Positions 35,529 to 44,899 of a stretch of 64,000 nucleotides of DNA are shown piece by piece. The notes beneath the pieces are model-generated. The model ran no database searches and had not been told where the DNA came from. It was given only the letters and a program-made list of their open reading frames with translations. Source of the stretch: Nitrosomonas sp. (GTDB lineage: Bacteria > Pseudomonadota > Gammaproteobacteria > Burkholderiales > Nitrosomonadaceae); NCBI GenBank assembly GCA_031316255.1, contig JALDQW010000001.1, positions 2,761,485 through 2,825,484 of the forward strand. The letters are read 5' to 3'. The position numbers were made by a program, and so were the translations under genes. How positions within the stretch are numbered: the stretch's first letter is position 1; each line of letters opens with the position of its first letter.

Positions 35529-36686
35529 ATGAGTCTTGAACCTGATTTAACCACACAACAGCTTCGTTATCGGGATATACGCAAGGTCACGCTGATTGGT
35601 TCTGTTATCGATTTTTTGTTGGGTGTTGCGAAAATATTTGTCGGCTGGATAGCGAATTCGCAAGCACTGATTGCGGACGGAATTCATTCGTTTTCCGATT
35701 TGTTTACGGATTTTTTTGTTCTTTATGCCGCCAAGCATTCGCACAAGGCAGCAGATGAAGAACATCCCTATGGGCATGGCCGCATCGAAACACTCGCAAC
35801 AGTTGGATTGGGAATCGCATTGATCGTGGTTGCCTGTGGAATCGCCTATGATTCAGTCCGCCGGCTAAATGTACCCGAAATCCTGTTGGTGCCTGGTAGT
35901 CTGGCGCTGGTTGTTGCAATTGTGTCGGTTGTTTCCAAGGAATGGATTTATCATTATACCGTATCCGCCGCGCGCAGACTGCGGTCCGATATGTTGATGG
36001 CAAATGCCTGGCACAGCCGCTCGGATGCGATTTCGTCGATTGTGGTTGTGCTCGGTATCGCGGGCGCCATGTACGGATATCCCTATCTGGATGCGGTTGC
36101 AGCAGTAGTTGTTTCCGTCATGATTGCCAAGATTGGTTTTGATCTGGTTCGTTCCAGTACACGCGAGCTGATCGATACCGCGCTCGATCGAGATGAAGTC
36201 AGTGCTATTCGTAAACATATCTTTGATGTGAAGGGTGTGCGTGCGATTCATATGCTGCGGTCGCGCAAAAGCGCCGGTGATGCTTTTATTGACGTGCATA
36301 TCCAGGTTGATCCGTTGCTCAGTGTGTCCGAAGGTCATCAGATCGGTGACGCGGTGCGTCAGCGTTTGCTCGATGCCGTGGATGTGGTATCGGATGTGAC
36401 CGTACATATAGATCCCGAGGACGATGAGTCCGGATCGTCTTGTGGCAATCTGCCGCACCGGGACAAGATAATCACGGAACTTAAACAATGCTGGCCGCAA
36501 TTGCCTGCTTCTGCAATTGAGGGTGTAACGTTGCATTATTTGTCCGGAGAAATCCAGATTGAGCTGGATTTGCCCATCCGGATTCTGCATGATATCGATA
36601 ATGCCGCCGAGTTGGTGAGAGAGCTTAGAAAGGCATCTGGTGCATTGTCATATGTCAATGATATACAGGTGCGGTTTAAAGTTTAA
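35529..36686 (+). CDS. cation diffusion facilitator (CDF) transporter
   Basis: About 385 residues. Six helices with the CDF metal-site motifs: ADGIHSFSDLFTDFFVLYAA (His-x3-Asp), HPYGHGRIETLA between them, and the WHSRSDAISSIVVV motif in helix 5. A cytoplasmic ferredoxin-like domain follows from about residue 205, plus an extra C-terminal module of some 80 residues (HRDKIITELKQCWPQLP onward) not present in the shortest family members. It exports Zn, Fe, Mn or similar divalent cations in exchange for protons; the ion is not decided here. The start could be GTG 35511, but ATG 35529 is closer to the usual N terminus. Confidence 0.88.
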   Translation: MSLEPDLTTQQLRYRDIRKVTLIGSVIDFLLGVAKIFVGWIANSQALIADGIHSFSDLFTDFFVLYAAKHSHKAADEEHPYGHGRIETLATVGLGIALIVVACGIAYDSVRRLNVPEILLVPGSLALVVAIVSVVSKEWIYHYTVSAARRLRSDMLMANAWHSRSDAISSIVVVLGIAGAMYGYPYLDAVAAVVVSVMIAKIGFDLVRSSTRELIDTALDRDEVSAIRKHIFDVKGVRAIHMLRSRKSAGDAFIDVHIQVDPLLSVSEGHQIGDAVRQRLLDAVDVVSDVTVHIDPEDDESGSSCGNLPHRDKIITELKQCWPQLPASAIEGVTLHYLSGEIQIELDLPIRILHDIDNAAELVRELRKASGALSYVNDIQVRFKV

Positions 36687-36703
36687 CTGCCGCGCTGTAC
36701 GCC

Positions 36704-37330
36704 TTAGTCATCATGTTTTCTGCCGCGCCCCCGGTCATGTTTGTCGTGCTTGCCATGTTTATCGTAGCGGTCATATTTATCATGGTCATGACGATGGGCA
36801 TTATTTTTATACCGGTGTTTTTTTTGGTAATCGTGGTCATCATCATAGCGCCTATTCGAGTCATAGTGTCTGTCCGGGTAGGGCCGCCCTGAATCATATT
36901 GGCGTTGCGGATAGCTCTCATAATGGCGGTGTTGTGGATTTTCATGGTGTCGGTGTTGATGGCTGTCATACTGACGATATTGTGGAATATATACGTTGTT
37001 GTACCAGTTCTCGCGTATAAAGTAGACTGGCCGGTTGCAGGCGTTATATTGATAACAATAGCGGTGCCATAACCGGGCATGACCGGGCGGTACATGTAAA
37101 TAAATGGGCTGCTGCCCGATATATGCCGAAGGCCTGTGAATAATCACCGGTTCCGGATAAATCAGGTCGGGTACGGGATAAAAGTCGCCCAGATGAATTT
37201 CGCCGTAGAAACCTGGCTGACCAATTCTGACTGATATCCCCACATCACTTGCCATCACATGCGCGGATGTGATTGAAAAAACAGCCATGCTTATGACGCA
37301 CTGTTTTATATACTGCTTGATGTTATTCAT
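36704..37330 (-). CDS. secreted protein with His/Arg/Tyr-rich tail, unknown function
   Basis: About 208 residues. The signal peptide runs to about residue 29 (QYIKQCVISMAVFSITSAHV, then MASDV). The conserved core reads VGISVRIGQPGFYGEIHLGD, then IYLHVPPGHARLWHRYCYQY and RENWYNNVYIPQYR. I recognise this as a frequent uncharacterised betaproteobacterial protein. The last 85 residues are low-complexity, rich in His, Arg, Tyr and Asp (RHYDSNRRYDDDHDYQKKHR), which might bind metal or nucleic acid. ATG 37330 gives the signal peptide; the longer frame from 37375 does not. It converges with the CDF gene, 17 bases away. Confidence 0.7.
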   Translation of the reverse strand: MNNIKQYIKQCVISMAVFSITSAHVMASDVGISVRIGQPGFYGEIHLGDFYPVPDLIYPEPVIIHRPSAYIGQQPIYLHVPPGHARLWHRYCYQYNACNRPVYFIRENWYNNVYIPQYRQYDSHQHRHHENPQHRHYESYPQRQYDSGRPYPDRHYDSNRRYDDDHDYQKKHRYKNNAHRHDHDKYDRYDKHGKHDKHDRGRGRKHDD

Positions 37331-37343
37331 TGAGTCACTCCTG

Positions 37344-38240
37344 TTAGTGATGCAGCAGCTTGTGATAAAAGCCAAGCCGTTTGGCGCTGATTTTGCCAGC
37401 TTCTGCTGCCTGTATTAGCGTACAGCCGGGTTCGTTGACATGCCGGCAGTTATGGAATTTGCAGTGTCCGATATAGGGGTGAAACTCGATAAACCCCCAA
37501 GCCAGGTCTTCTATCTTGATATGATTAAGCCCGAATGCCTGAATACCTGGTGAATCTATAATATCACTGTCTGTGTCAATATGATAAAGATGGGTATGTG
37601 TAGTGGTGTGGCAACCCGAATCCAGAGCAACCGAAATTTCTGCTGTCGCGCGTTGCGCTTCAGGGATCAACGCGTTGAGAATGGTTGATTTTCCCATGCC
37701 GGATTGCCCGGCGAGAACGCTGACCTGGCCTTCAAGATAGGGTCTGAGCGGTGAAATATCCTGAACTGCGCTGATCTTGACCAGGGGATACCCTATTGAT
37801 TCATACAGCGACAGTTTCTTTGCGGCACTATCAGACAGTTCGGTCAGGTCGGTTTTATTGAAGACAAGAATGGTTTGGATGTGTTCATTTTCTGCAGCAA
37901 CGAGGCAACGGTTGATCAATTCTTCGCTGAAACTTGGTTCAGCAGCAACCACGATTATTATTTGCGTGACATTTGCGGCAATAATTTTTTCCTTGAAGAG
38001 ATCGCTGCGGTATAGCAAAGTTTTGCGTGGATTGATTTTCTCAATTACACCCTGGCCGGGTGTTCCCGTTTGAATCTCTACAAGGTCGCCACAGGCAACA
38101 CCGCTTTTTTTGCCACGCATGACACATGACAGTAATTCCCCATCGCATGTTTCTACGGTGTAATGTCTGCCGTATGCGGCAATGATGCGGCCTGCATGGT
38201 GGGGAGTTTTTTTTGCGGATTTTTTATTGACGGTGTTCAA
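37344..38240 (-). CDS. rsgA: ribosome small subunit-dependent GTPase RsgA
   Basis: A 298-residue circularly permuted GTPase that helps mature the 30S subunit. The OB-fold is at the N terminus (GRIIAAYGRHYTVETCDGEL). The G4 motif NKTDL precedes the G1 P-loop GQSGMGKS, which confirms the permutation. G3 is DSPGIQAFG. The zinc-binding end is HCKFHNCRHVNEPGC. The start overlaps the phhB stop by four bases, which suggests coupled translation. Confidence 0.95.
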   Translation of the reverse strand: MNTVNKKSAKKTPHHAGRIIAAYGRHYTVETCDGELLSCVMRGKKSGVACGDLVEIQTGTPGQGVIEKINPRKTLLYRSDLFKEKIIAANVTQIIIVVAAEPSFSEELINRCLVAAENEHIQTILVFNKTDLTELSDSAAKKLSLYESIGYPLVKISAVQDISPLRPYLEGQVSVLAGQSGMGKSTILNALIPEAQRATAEISVALDSGCHTTTHTHLYHIDTDSDIIDSPGIQAFGLNHIKIEDLAWGFIEFHPYIGHCKFHNCRHVNEPGCTLIQAAEAGKISAKRLGFYHKLLHH

Positions 38241-38566
38241 ACGGCGAACAGCTTGTCAATTTTGGCGGCGCAGATGAAATCATTTTCAGACAATCCGCCA
38301 ATGGCATGGGTTGTATAAATAATATCGCAGCGATTATAGCCGACAATCATGTCGGGATGATGGTCTTCCTGATGCGAAATCCATGCCACGGCGTTAACAA
38401 AGGCCATGGTTTGGTAATAGTTTTTAAACGCATACTGTTTGTTGATTTGTTTTTCCAGTAATTGCCATCCATCGAGTTGCTGCAATAATCGAGATGCAGC
38501 ATCGGAAGTCAGCGGTGCGACACCGCCTTCACAGGGTTTGCATTTTTTTTGTGTCAGCTCATTCAT
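38237..38566 (-). CDS. phhB: pterin-4a-carbinolamine dehydratase
   Basis: A 109-residue protein of the PCD/DCoH family. The active-site motif is AWISHQEDHHPDMIV with paired His, and YNRCDIIYTTHAIGGLSEND completes the fold. It dehydrates 4a-hydroxytetrahydrobiopterin during aromatic amino acid hydroxylation. No hydroxylase gene is in the window. It lies between rsgA (overlapping) and the M48 protease gene (19 bases). Confidence 0.93.
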   Translation of the reverse strand: MNELTQKKCKPCEGGVAPLTSDAASRLLQQLDGWQLLEKQINKQYAFKNYYQTMAFVNAVAWISHQEDHHPDMIVGYNRCDIIYTTHAIGGLSENDFICAAKIDKLFAV

Positions 38567-38585
38567 GGTTTTGTATTTTTAGCCT

Positions 38586-39845
38586 TTATCGAACTTGTAA
38601 CTGATCTTCCAGATGCGCCACTCGTATTGCAGCTGGAGGATGCGAGTCATAAAATGTTGAATGCAACGGGTCAGGTGTCAGCGTTGCCGCGTTATCCTGG
38701 TAGAGCTTGACCAGCGCGCGAATCAGGTCGTCAGCGGATGAATTCTGTGCTGCATAGGCATCCGCTTCAAATTCATGTTTACGCGAATAAATACTTGAGA
38801 CAGGATGAAACAAGAACGTGAATACTGGCATGACCAGGAAAAATAGCAGTAACGCCATGGCCGTTTCAGGGGTGGTGGCAACTGAAATGCCAAGTCCTTC
38901 ATAAAACCAGTGTTGATTCATGAGGTAGTTCAGCAACCAGAAGAATCCGAGGCTCATGACAAACGAAACAATGATGCGTTTAATGACATGGCGATGCTTG
39001 AAGTGGCCTAATTCATGCGCAAGCACAGCTTCTATTTCGCCAGGCTTTAAGCTTGAGAGCAGGGTGTCGAAAAAAACAATGCGTTTGGTTTTGCCGAAAC
39101 CGGTGAAATAGGCATTGCCATGCTTGCTGCGGCGTGAACCATCCATGACGAACAGTCCGCTGGACTTGAAGCCACATTTTTTCATCAACTGTTCAATACG
39201 TGTTTTGAGCGATTCATCTTCCAGGGGTGTGAATTTGTTGAATAATGGTGCTATCCAGGTGGGAAAAATCGCCAACAGGAATAAATTAAATGCTATCCAT
39301 GCAGTCCAGGCATAGAGCCACCAGTTTTCGCCCATTTTTTCCATCAACCACAGGATGCCGAATAACAAGGGTGCGCCCAGTAAAAACATCAGCAATGCCT
39401 GTTTGACCAAATCGGCAAAAAACATACCCGGTGTCATTTTATTGAAACCGAACCGTTCTTCAATGACAAATGTACGGTAGTAGCTTAATGGAATATCAGC
39501 CAGCCCCATGATCATAAAAGTACTTATGATTAATACGATACCATGTATGATCGGGTTGTTTGTCCATTCAGCCCAGAAACTGCTGAGTGCGTTCAATCCA
39601 CCGCCCAGCGTGAGTATCAGCAGAATAATGGTGTGCAGAAAAATGGCAGGGTAACCAAACCGTGTTTTTGCGCAGGTATAGTCGGCTGCTTTACGGTGAT
39701 CAGCAAGGCTGATCTGGTCGGCGAATTTTTCGGGGACTTTGTTCTGGTGTGCGCGGACATGATTGATATGTCGCGCTGAAAGCCAAACCTGAACAAATGT
39801 AGTCAGAAGTAGTACACCAATAAAAATTAAAGTAAAAGCGTGCAT
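38586..39845 (-). CDS. M48-family membrane protease (Ste24/CAAX prenyl protease-like)
   Basis: A 419-residue polytopic zinc protease. About seven helices surround the zinc motif HELGHFKHRH near residue 280, and the third ligand is in EFEADAYAA. The motif DGSRRSKHGNAYFTGFGKTK is typical of the bacterial Ste24 group. It probably degrades misfolded membrane proteins or processes peptides; prenyl substrates are not expected in bacteria. It is divergent from orn, with the shared promoter region 39846-39957. Confidence 0.92.
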   Translation of the reverse strand: MHAFTLIFIGVLLLTTFVQVWLSARHINHVRAHQNKVPEKFADQISLADHRKAADYTCAKTRFGYPAIFLHTIILLILTLGGGLNALSSFWAEWTNNPIIHGIVLIISTFMIMGLADIPLSYYRTFVIEERFGFNKMTPGMFFADLVKQALLMFLLGAPLLFGILWLMEKMGENWWLYAWTAWIAFNLFLLAIFPTWIAPLFNKFTPLEDESLKTRIEQLMKKCGFKSSGLFVMDGSRRSKHGNAYFTGFGKTKRIVFFDTLLSSLKPGEIEAVLAHELGHFKHRHVIKRIIVSFVMSLGFFWLLNYLMNQHWFYEGLGISVATTPETAMALLLFFLVMPVFTFLFHPVSSIYSRKHEFEADAYAAQNSSADDLIRALVKLYQDNAATLTPDPLHSTFYDSHPPAAIRVAHLEDQLQVR

Positions 39846-39957
39846 AAATAATTATCTTTTTAAGTAATCAATGATAAAAGTGACGTCGAGTTATCAATAT
39901 GACACAATAAAACAAATTACATTCAATCATTACTGTATCTTAATATTTTTATAAATT

Positions 39958-40509
39958 ATGGCACAAGAAAGCACTAATCATAATCTTATCTGGATTGATA
40001 TGGAGATGACCGGCCTTGATCCCGATAAGGATCGCATCATTGAAGTTGCAATTGTCATAACCGACGGGCAATTGAACAGGATTGCCGAGAGCCCGGTGTT
40101 GGTTGTCCATCAACCTAATGCGGTGCTGGATGAGATGGATAAATGGAATCAGTCCACACATGCTAAATCGGGCTTGATTGATAAAGTCAAAGCTTCTACG
40201 CTGACAGAAGCAGAGGTCGAGGCGCAAATGCTTGCTTTTTTGCAACACTATGTGCCGTCAGGAACTTCTCCCATGTGCGGCAATTCAATATGCCAAGACC
40301 GGCGCTTTATGGCACGCTGGATGCCGCAACTGGAAGCTTATTTCCATTATCGCAATCTGGATGTCAGTACTTTCAAGGAGCTCGTCAAGCGCTGGAAACC
40401 GGAAATTGCGTCAGGATTAAAAAAAGAAGGTAAACATGAAGCATTGGCGGATATTTATGATTCGATCAATGAGCTCAAGTACTACCGTGAGCATTTTATC
40501 GTGGCGTAA
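39958..40509 (+). CDS. orn: oligoribonuclease
   Basis: A 183-residue DEDDh 3'-5' exoribonuclease that degrades short oligonucleotides, including pGpG from c-di-GMP turnover. Catalytic motifs: [10 protein letters not shown] (Asp, Glu), [10 protein letters not shown] (Asp), and [11 protein letters not shown] (His, Asp). The length is normal. It matters for the c-di-GMP theme of this window, because removal of pGpG keeps EAL phosphodiesterases active. Confidence 0.96.
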   Translation: MAQESTNHNLIWIDMEMTGLDPDKDRIIEVAIVITDGQLNRIAESPVLVVHQPNAVLDEMDKWNQSTHAKSGLIDKVKASTLTEAEVEAQMLAFLQHYVPSGTSPMCGNSICQDRRFMARWMPQLEAYFHYRNLDVSTFKELVKRWKPEIASGLKKEGKHEALADIYDSINELKYYREHFIVA

Positions 40510-40518
40510 CCCGTATTA

Positions 40519-40659
40519 GGGCACCTCTAAAAATTCATAATTCTAAACAAGACGAGGCGAGAACAAAAAATTTTGACGCAGCATATGATTGATATGTAAG
40601 GAAACATTTTTTGTAAACAACGAAGTATTGTAACGAAGTATGAATTTTTAGAGGTGGCC
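40519..40659 (+). mobile_element. miniature inverted-repeat element (MITE), short copy
   Basis: 141 bp with terminal inverted repeats that start GGGCACCTCTAAAAATTCAT (right end GGCCACCTC with one change). It is flanked by ATTA on both sides (40515-40518, 40660-40663). The interior matches the minus strand of the 1162-1341 copy, including AACAAGACGAGGCGAGAAC, but lacks about 40 bases of that copy. It is inserted nine bases after the orn stop codon. Confidence 0.8.
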
Positions 40660-40765
40660 ATTAGTCAATTGGTTCGGTCAATTTTCTATGCCAGCTGGTG
40701 TTTTTTTCGTAGCGCAATAACCTAAAGGTTTTTTTATTTATTAGTTAACAAAAAGGAGATAAAAC

Positions 40766-41278
40766 ATGCTCGATCAAAAAAAATGGATTTCCGTTGCAAT
40801 TATCACTGTATTGTTTGTGTTCGTATTCAGTGCTGCTCCCGTTATTGCCCATGGTCCGGGGCATGATGACGATCATGATCATGATCATAATATGTGTAAA
40901 CATTGTGAAAAGAAAATGTCCAAAATGGATGCTGACGGTGATGGCAAAATTAGCAGAAGAGAATTTATGAAGCATCATGGTGAGATGTTTGACAAACATG
41001 ATCTAAATAAGGACCGCTTTCTTGATATGGATGAAATTCATTGGATGATGGAAGATATGCATAAGCATATGCATGGTCATGAAAAAGGAGAAGGACATGG
41101 CCATGGCCATGGCCACGGTCATGGAGGAGGGCATGATCATGGAGACGACCATGGTAAAAAAGGTCATGGGGAGGGCCACGGACATAAACACGATCACGGG
41201 CATGGACATGATGATGAAGCCGATGATGATTCACCTCACGGAAGTCACGGTGATGCGAAACATGGCGATCATGGCTAA
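40766..41278 (+). CDS. exported EF-hand and His-rich metal-binding protein
   Basis: A 170-residue protein. The signal peptide is residues 1-28 (WISVAIITVLFVFVFSAAPV, then IA). Two EF-hand loops follow: DADGDGKISRREF and DLNKDRFLDMDEI. The last 80 residues are low-complexity His/Gly/Asp (HGHGHGHGHGGGHDHGDDHG), similar in style to metal-storage tails. AAGGAGAT precedes ATG 40766. The EF-hands suggest calcium binding and the tail suggests transition metals such as Cu, Ni or Zn. It is located just after a MITE. No known family name is claimed. Confidence 0.75.
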   Translation: MLDQKKWISVAIITVLFVFVFSAAPVIAHGPGHDDDHDHDHNMCKHCEKKMSKMDADGDGKISRREFMKHHGEMFDKHDLNKDRFLDMDEIHWMMEDMHKHMHGHEKGEGHGHGHGHGHGGGHDHGDDHGKKGHGEGHGHKHDHGHGHDDEADDDSPHGSHGDAKHGDHG

Positions 41279-41313
41279 TGCTTGAATTGTGGATGGGTTA
41301 AGTGGGACATGGT

Positions 41314-41348
41314 AGTTATTGGTGTGCCCGGTGTTTGCACCAATAACT
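41314..41348. repeat. inverted repeat between convergent genes
   Basis: AGTTATTGGTG (41314-41324) and its exact reverse complement CACCAATAACT (41338-41348) enclose a 13-base loop. There is no T run. It could be a weak terminator for the EF-hand gene or the M16 gene, or an RNA structure. Confidence 0.5.
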
Positions 41349-41465
41349 GTCAGTACCCATGAGCTAGATTGCACTTTTTGGCTATAGAACGACTATTTCC
41401 TGTAACGCGCTTGCCATGGACACTGACAAGCTCACTGGATTAGGCAATATCATGTGAATAGTGTA

Positions 41466-42860
41466 TTAGTGCCGCAACCCGGAAGGTTCTTTGGCGGGCT
41501 GTTTTTGTTCAAGCGGCTGCGGATCGAGCACGGCGACAGTCAGTCTGTCGTCATTGAAATATTTTTCAGCAACCGTGCGAATTTGGTCTGCGGTTACAGC
41601 CTGTAATTTCTCTAGGATGATATCGATATCCTGATATGAAAGTCCGATACTTTCTAGCCTGCCGATTTGCATGGCCTGCGCAAAGATGGAGTCCAATTGA
41701 TAGACATGGCTGGCAATTACCTGTGCTTTTACGCGGTTCAGTTCTTCTTCAGTGACATTGTTTTCAATAACGTTCTTGATTTCACCGCGTAATGCGTGTT
41801 CCAGTTCTTCAACTGTCTTGCCGGGGCTTGGCGTACCACTGAGCATAAACATGCTGTTGCCACGTCCTGTAGCGCCATAGCTTGCGCCGACAGAATTGGC
41901 TGTCCTGAGATTACGCACCAATGATTTATTCAATCGTGCAGAAGCATGGCCATCGAGTATACCCTCCAGCATTTCCAGTGCAAATGGTTCCCAGTCTTTT
42001 GCAGTATCACGGATGACGGGCGTGTGGTAACCCATAATCAGATAAGGCAGCTCCGCTGGCGCTTTTACGGTGATGCGTTTAATGCCAAGTTGAGACGGTT
42101 CGGTTTGAGGTTTACGTGCGTCAATGTCAAGCAGTGATCGTGATGGAATGCCGCCGTAGTATTTATTCGTCAAGGCTTTTACATTGCCAGGATCGACATC
42201 GCCAACGATGACAAGTATCGCGTTGTTGGGCGCATACCATTGGTCGTACCATTTGCGTGCATCATCTGCGGTCATGTTTTCGAGGTCGTTCATCCAGCCG
42301 ATGACCGGGCGTTTGTATGGGTGTGACTGATAGGCTACCGCCATCATTTTTTCAAAGAGCAACGAACGCGCCTGATCATCGGTACGCAAACGCCGCTCTT
42401 CCATGACAACATTGATTTCCTTGGAAAATTCTTCATCAGTCAGCAATAGGTTATGCATGCGGTCGGATTCCAGTTCCATCGCCAGTGGCAGATGATTCTT
42501 GTGCAGTTGCTGGAAATAACCGGTGTAATCACGGCTGGTAAACGCATTGTCACGTCCGCCAGCTGCGGCTATGCGTTTAGAGAACTCGCCGCCGGGAACA
42601 TTATTTGTGCCTTTGAACATCATATGTTCCAGAACATGTGCAACGCCTGTCACGCCATTTGTTTCATCAATGCTGCCAGCCTTGTACATCAGCAATGAAA
42701 CGACAACGGGTGAACGATGATCTTCTTTGACGATCACTCTCAATCCATTATCGAGCCTGAATTCATGCGGGTTGGCGGTGACAATTGCTGGATTTGCCCA
42801 GAACTGGAATATGATCAGCAAGGCGCCGATCGAAAAAATTGTTGGGTGAACGGGTTTCAT
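41466..42860 (-). CDS. M16-family zinc peptidase
   Basis: A 464-residue pitrilysin-type peptidase with signal peptide (TIFSIGALLIIFQFWANPAI, then VTA). The inverted zinc motif HxxEH is present in AHVLEHMMFKGT near residue 80, and the distal Glu is in EINVVMEERRLRTD. The FNDDRLTVAVLDPQ end is typical. It should be active in the periplasm, probably with an M16 partner as a heterodimer; no second M16 gene is visible in this window. It is divergent from ftsY. Confidence 0.9.
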   Translation of the reverse strand: MKPVHPTIFSIGALLIIFQFWANPAIVTANPHEFRLDNGLRVIVKEDHRSPVVVSLLMYKAGSIDETNGVTGVAHVLEHMMFKGTNNVPGGEFSKRIAAAGGRDNAFTSRDYTGYFQQLHKNHLPLAMELESDRMHNLLLTDEEFSKEINVVMEERRLRTDDQARSLLFEKMMAVAYQSHPYKRPVIGWMNDLENMTADDARKWYDQWYAPNNAILVIVGDVDPGNVKALTNKYYGGIPSRSLLDIDARKPQTEPSQLGIKRITVKAPAELPYLIMGYHTPVIRDTAKDWEPFALEMLEGILDGHASARLNKSLVRNLRTANSVGASYGATGRGNSMFMLSGTPSPGKTVEELEHALRGEIKNVIENNVTEEELNRVKAQVIASHVYQLDSIFAQAMQIGRLESIGLSYQDIDIILEKLQAVTADQIRTVAEKYFNDDRLTVAVLDPQPLEQKQPAKEPSGLRH

Positions 42861-42941
42861 TTTTGCTTACCTAAATGTGACTAAACAGAATAAAATTAAG
42901 TTGTGTGAAAATTTAATGCAACTTGGATAGAGCCTACCAGA

Positions 42942-44099
42942 ATGTTTAATTTTTTTAAATCTAAAAACAAAAAACCCGAGCAGCCTGATCAATCTGAAAC
43001 ATCAGAAGCAGTTGTCGAAGCCTCTGAAAATAAAGCAGCAGGGGCAGAAGACAGGCTTGTGGTCCGGCCTGAACCTGGATATGCTACGGACTCGGAGCAG
43101 AAATCGGAATCGCATTCCGGCACGGCAACTGAGTCAGAAGACGAAGCAACAGGTGAAGCCAAGCCGCTCAGTTTTGCGAGCAAAATCCGGTTTGGTCTGT
43201 CGCGTACACGCCAAAATCTGGGTAAACAATTATCCAGTCTATTTAGCGGTGGGGGGAAAATCGATGAAGCGCTCTACGAAGAACTTGAAACCATTTTGCT
43301 AACAGCGGACACCGGTGTGGATGCAGCTACCTGGCTGCTCGAAGATTTGCGCAAACAAGTTAAAAAGAAAGGCCTGGCTGACGCGGCGCAACTCAAATTG
43401 GCGCTCAAGGAATCGCTCGTCAATATGCTGAAACCCCTTGAAAGATCGCTGGATACTACGACAAACAAACCATTTGTAGTCATGATCACCGGTGTGAATG
43501 GGGTTGGGAAAACAACATCAATCGGTAAATTGGCCAAATATTTTCAATCACAGGGCAAGTCGGTTTTGCTTGCGGCCGGAGATACCTTTCGAGCTGCTGC
43601 ACGCGAACAGTTGATTGCCTGGGGAGAACGTAATGACGTAACGGTTATTGCACCCGATAGCAGTCCAGATAAAAAAAGTGATCCGGCTGCCGTGATTTTT
43701 GATGCAATCAATGCAGCCAAAGCACGAGGAATCGATATCGTCCTGGCGGATACGGCGGGTCGATTAACGACGCAGATGCATTTGATGGAAGAAATTAAAA
43801 AGGTGAAACGCGTCATTGCCAAGGCCATGCCGGATGCGCCGCATGAAGTGTTGCTGGTGCTTGATGCCAATACCGGTCAAAATGCTGTTACCCAGGTGCA
43901 GGCATTTGACGAAGCGCTTGATGTGACCGGGTTAATTCTGACCAAACTCGACGGCACGGCTAAAGGCGGCGTCGTTGCCGCAATCTGCGGCCAGTATCCG
44001 CAGGATCCGCCTGCACTGCGCTTCATTGGCGTTGGTGAGGGCGTGGACGACTTGCGCCCATTCAATGCTGAAGCGTTTGTTGACGCCATATTTGATTAA
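42942..44099 (+). CDS. ftsY: signal recognition particle receptor FtsY
   Basis: A 385-residue SRP-family GTPase that docks ribosome-nascent chain complexes at the membrane. An acidic N-terminal region (residues 10-80) precedes the NG domain. G1 is GVNGVGKTTSIGKLA, G2 GDTFRAAAREQL, G3 DTAGRL, G4 TKLDGTAKGG. ATG 42942 fits. A 147-base gap without a gene separates it from ftsE. Confidence 0.96.
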   Translation: MFNFFKSKNKKPEQPDQSETSEAVVEASENKAAGAEDRLVVRPEPGYATDSEQKSESHSGTATESEDEATGEAKPLSFASKIRFGLSRTRQNLGKQLSSLFSGGGKIDEALYEELETILLTADTGVDAATWLLEDLRKQVKKKGLADAAQLKLALKESLVNMLKPLERSLDTTTNKPFVVMITGVNGVGKTTSIGKLAKYFQSQGKSVLLAAGDTFRAAAREQLIAWGERNDVTVIAPDSSPDKKSDPAAVIFDAINAAKARGIDIVLADTAGRLTTQMHLMEEIKKVKRVIAKAMPDAPHEVLLVLDANTGQNAVTQVQAFDEALDVTGLILTKLDGTAKGGVVAAICGQYPQDPPALRFIGVGEGVDDLRPFNAEAFVDAIFD

Positions 44100-44245
44100 C
44101 GGGTTAGTGATGTCCTTTAGTCCAAAAAAACAATTTGTATCCTTACAGGTTGAACGAATGCACACGAATTTTTCTGAGTCTTGGTATGTTTTGGGTAGCT
44201 TCGATATTCTGCTAAATAATTAGCTATTCAAGGGGCGGACTGCCA

Positions 44246-44899
44246 ATGATCCAATTTAAAAATGTCAGCAAACGGTTTCCAGACGGTTATATTGCGCTGA
44301 ACAATGTTGACCTAGACATCGATGCAGGTGAAATGGTTTTCGTCACGGGACATTCGGGTGCGGGTAAAAGCACGTTGCTGAAATTGATCGCGGCAATGGA
44401 GCGTCCGACGTCCGGCAGCATTACAATCAGCGGGCAAAATATCGCCCAGCTTAAACCCGGTGCGTTACCTTTCTTGCGGCGGAAAATCGGTTTTGTTTTT
44501 CAGGATCATAAACTGTTGTTTGATCGCAATGTATATGAGAATGTGTTGTTGCCGCTGCAGATCAGTGGTTTTGATCAATCAGTTGTGGCAAGCCGGGTTC
44601 GCGCAGCACTGGATAAAGTCGGTTTGTTACGAAAGGAAAAATCAATGCCTATCACGCTTTCCGGTGGAGAGAGACAGCGGTTATGCATAGCCCGGGCTGT
44701 GGTACACCGGCCTTCTATTCTGATTGCGGACGAACCAACCGGGAATCTCGATATGGCCTATGCGCGCGACATTATGGCTATGTTTCATTTGTTCAATCAA
44801 GTGGGTGTGACAGTGTTAATTGCCACACATGATGCGGCATTGCTTGAAGACAGACAGCACCGGATTTTATCGTTGCAACACGGGAAACTGATGTCATGA
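44246..44899 (+). CDS. ftsE: cell division ATP-binding protein FtsE
   Basis: A 217-residue ABC ATPase. Walker A is GHSGAGKSTLLK, signature LSGGERQRLCIARA, Walker B ILIADEPTGNLD, His switch IATHDAAL. With FtsX it controls periplasmic amidase activation at the septum. It overlaps ftsX by four bases (ATGA), which supports coupled translation. Confidence 0.96.
   Translation: MIQFKNVSKRFPDGYIALNNVDLDIDAGEMVFVTGHSGAGKSTLLKLIAAMERPTSGSITISGQNIAQLKPGALPFLRRKIGFVFQDHKLLFDRNVYENVLLPLQISGFDQSVVASRVRAALDKVGLLRKEKSMPITLSGGERQRLCIARAVVHRPSILIADEPTGNLDMAYARDIMAMFHLFNQVGVTVLIATHDAALLEDRQHRILSLQHGKLMS

Noticed and set aside
35865..36590. 241-residue minus-strand open frame opposite the CDF gene
   Set aside because: It is the antisense of an obvious transporter gene and has low-complexity composition.
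41003..41234. Minus-strand frames opposite the His-rich tail
   Set aside because: They are produced by the CATGG/CCATG-type repeats of the His codons on the coding strand.
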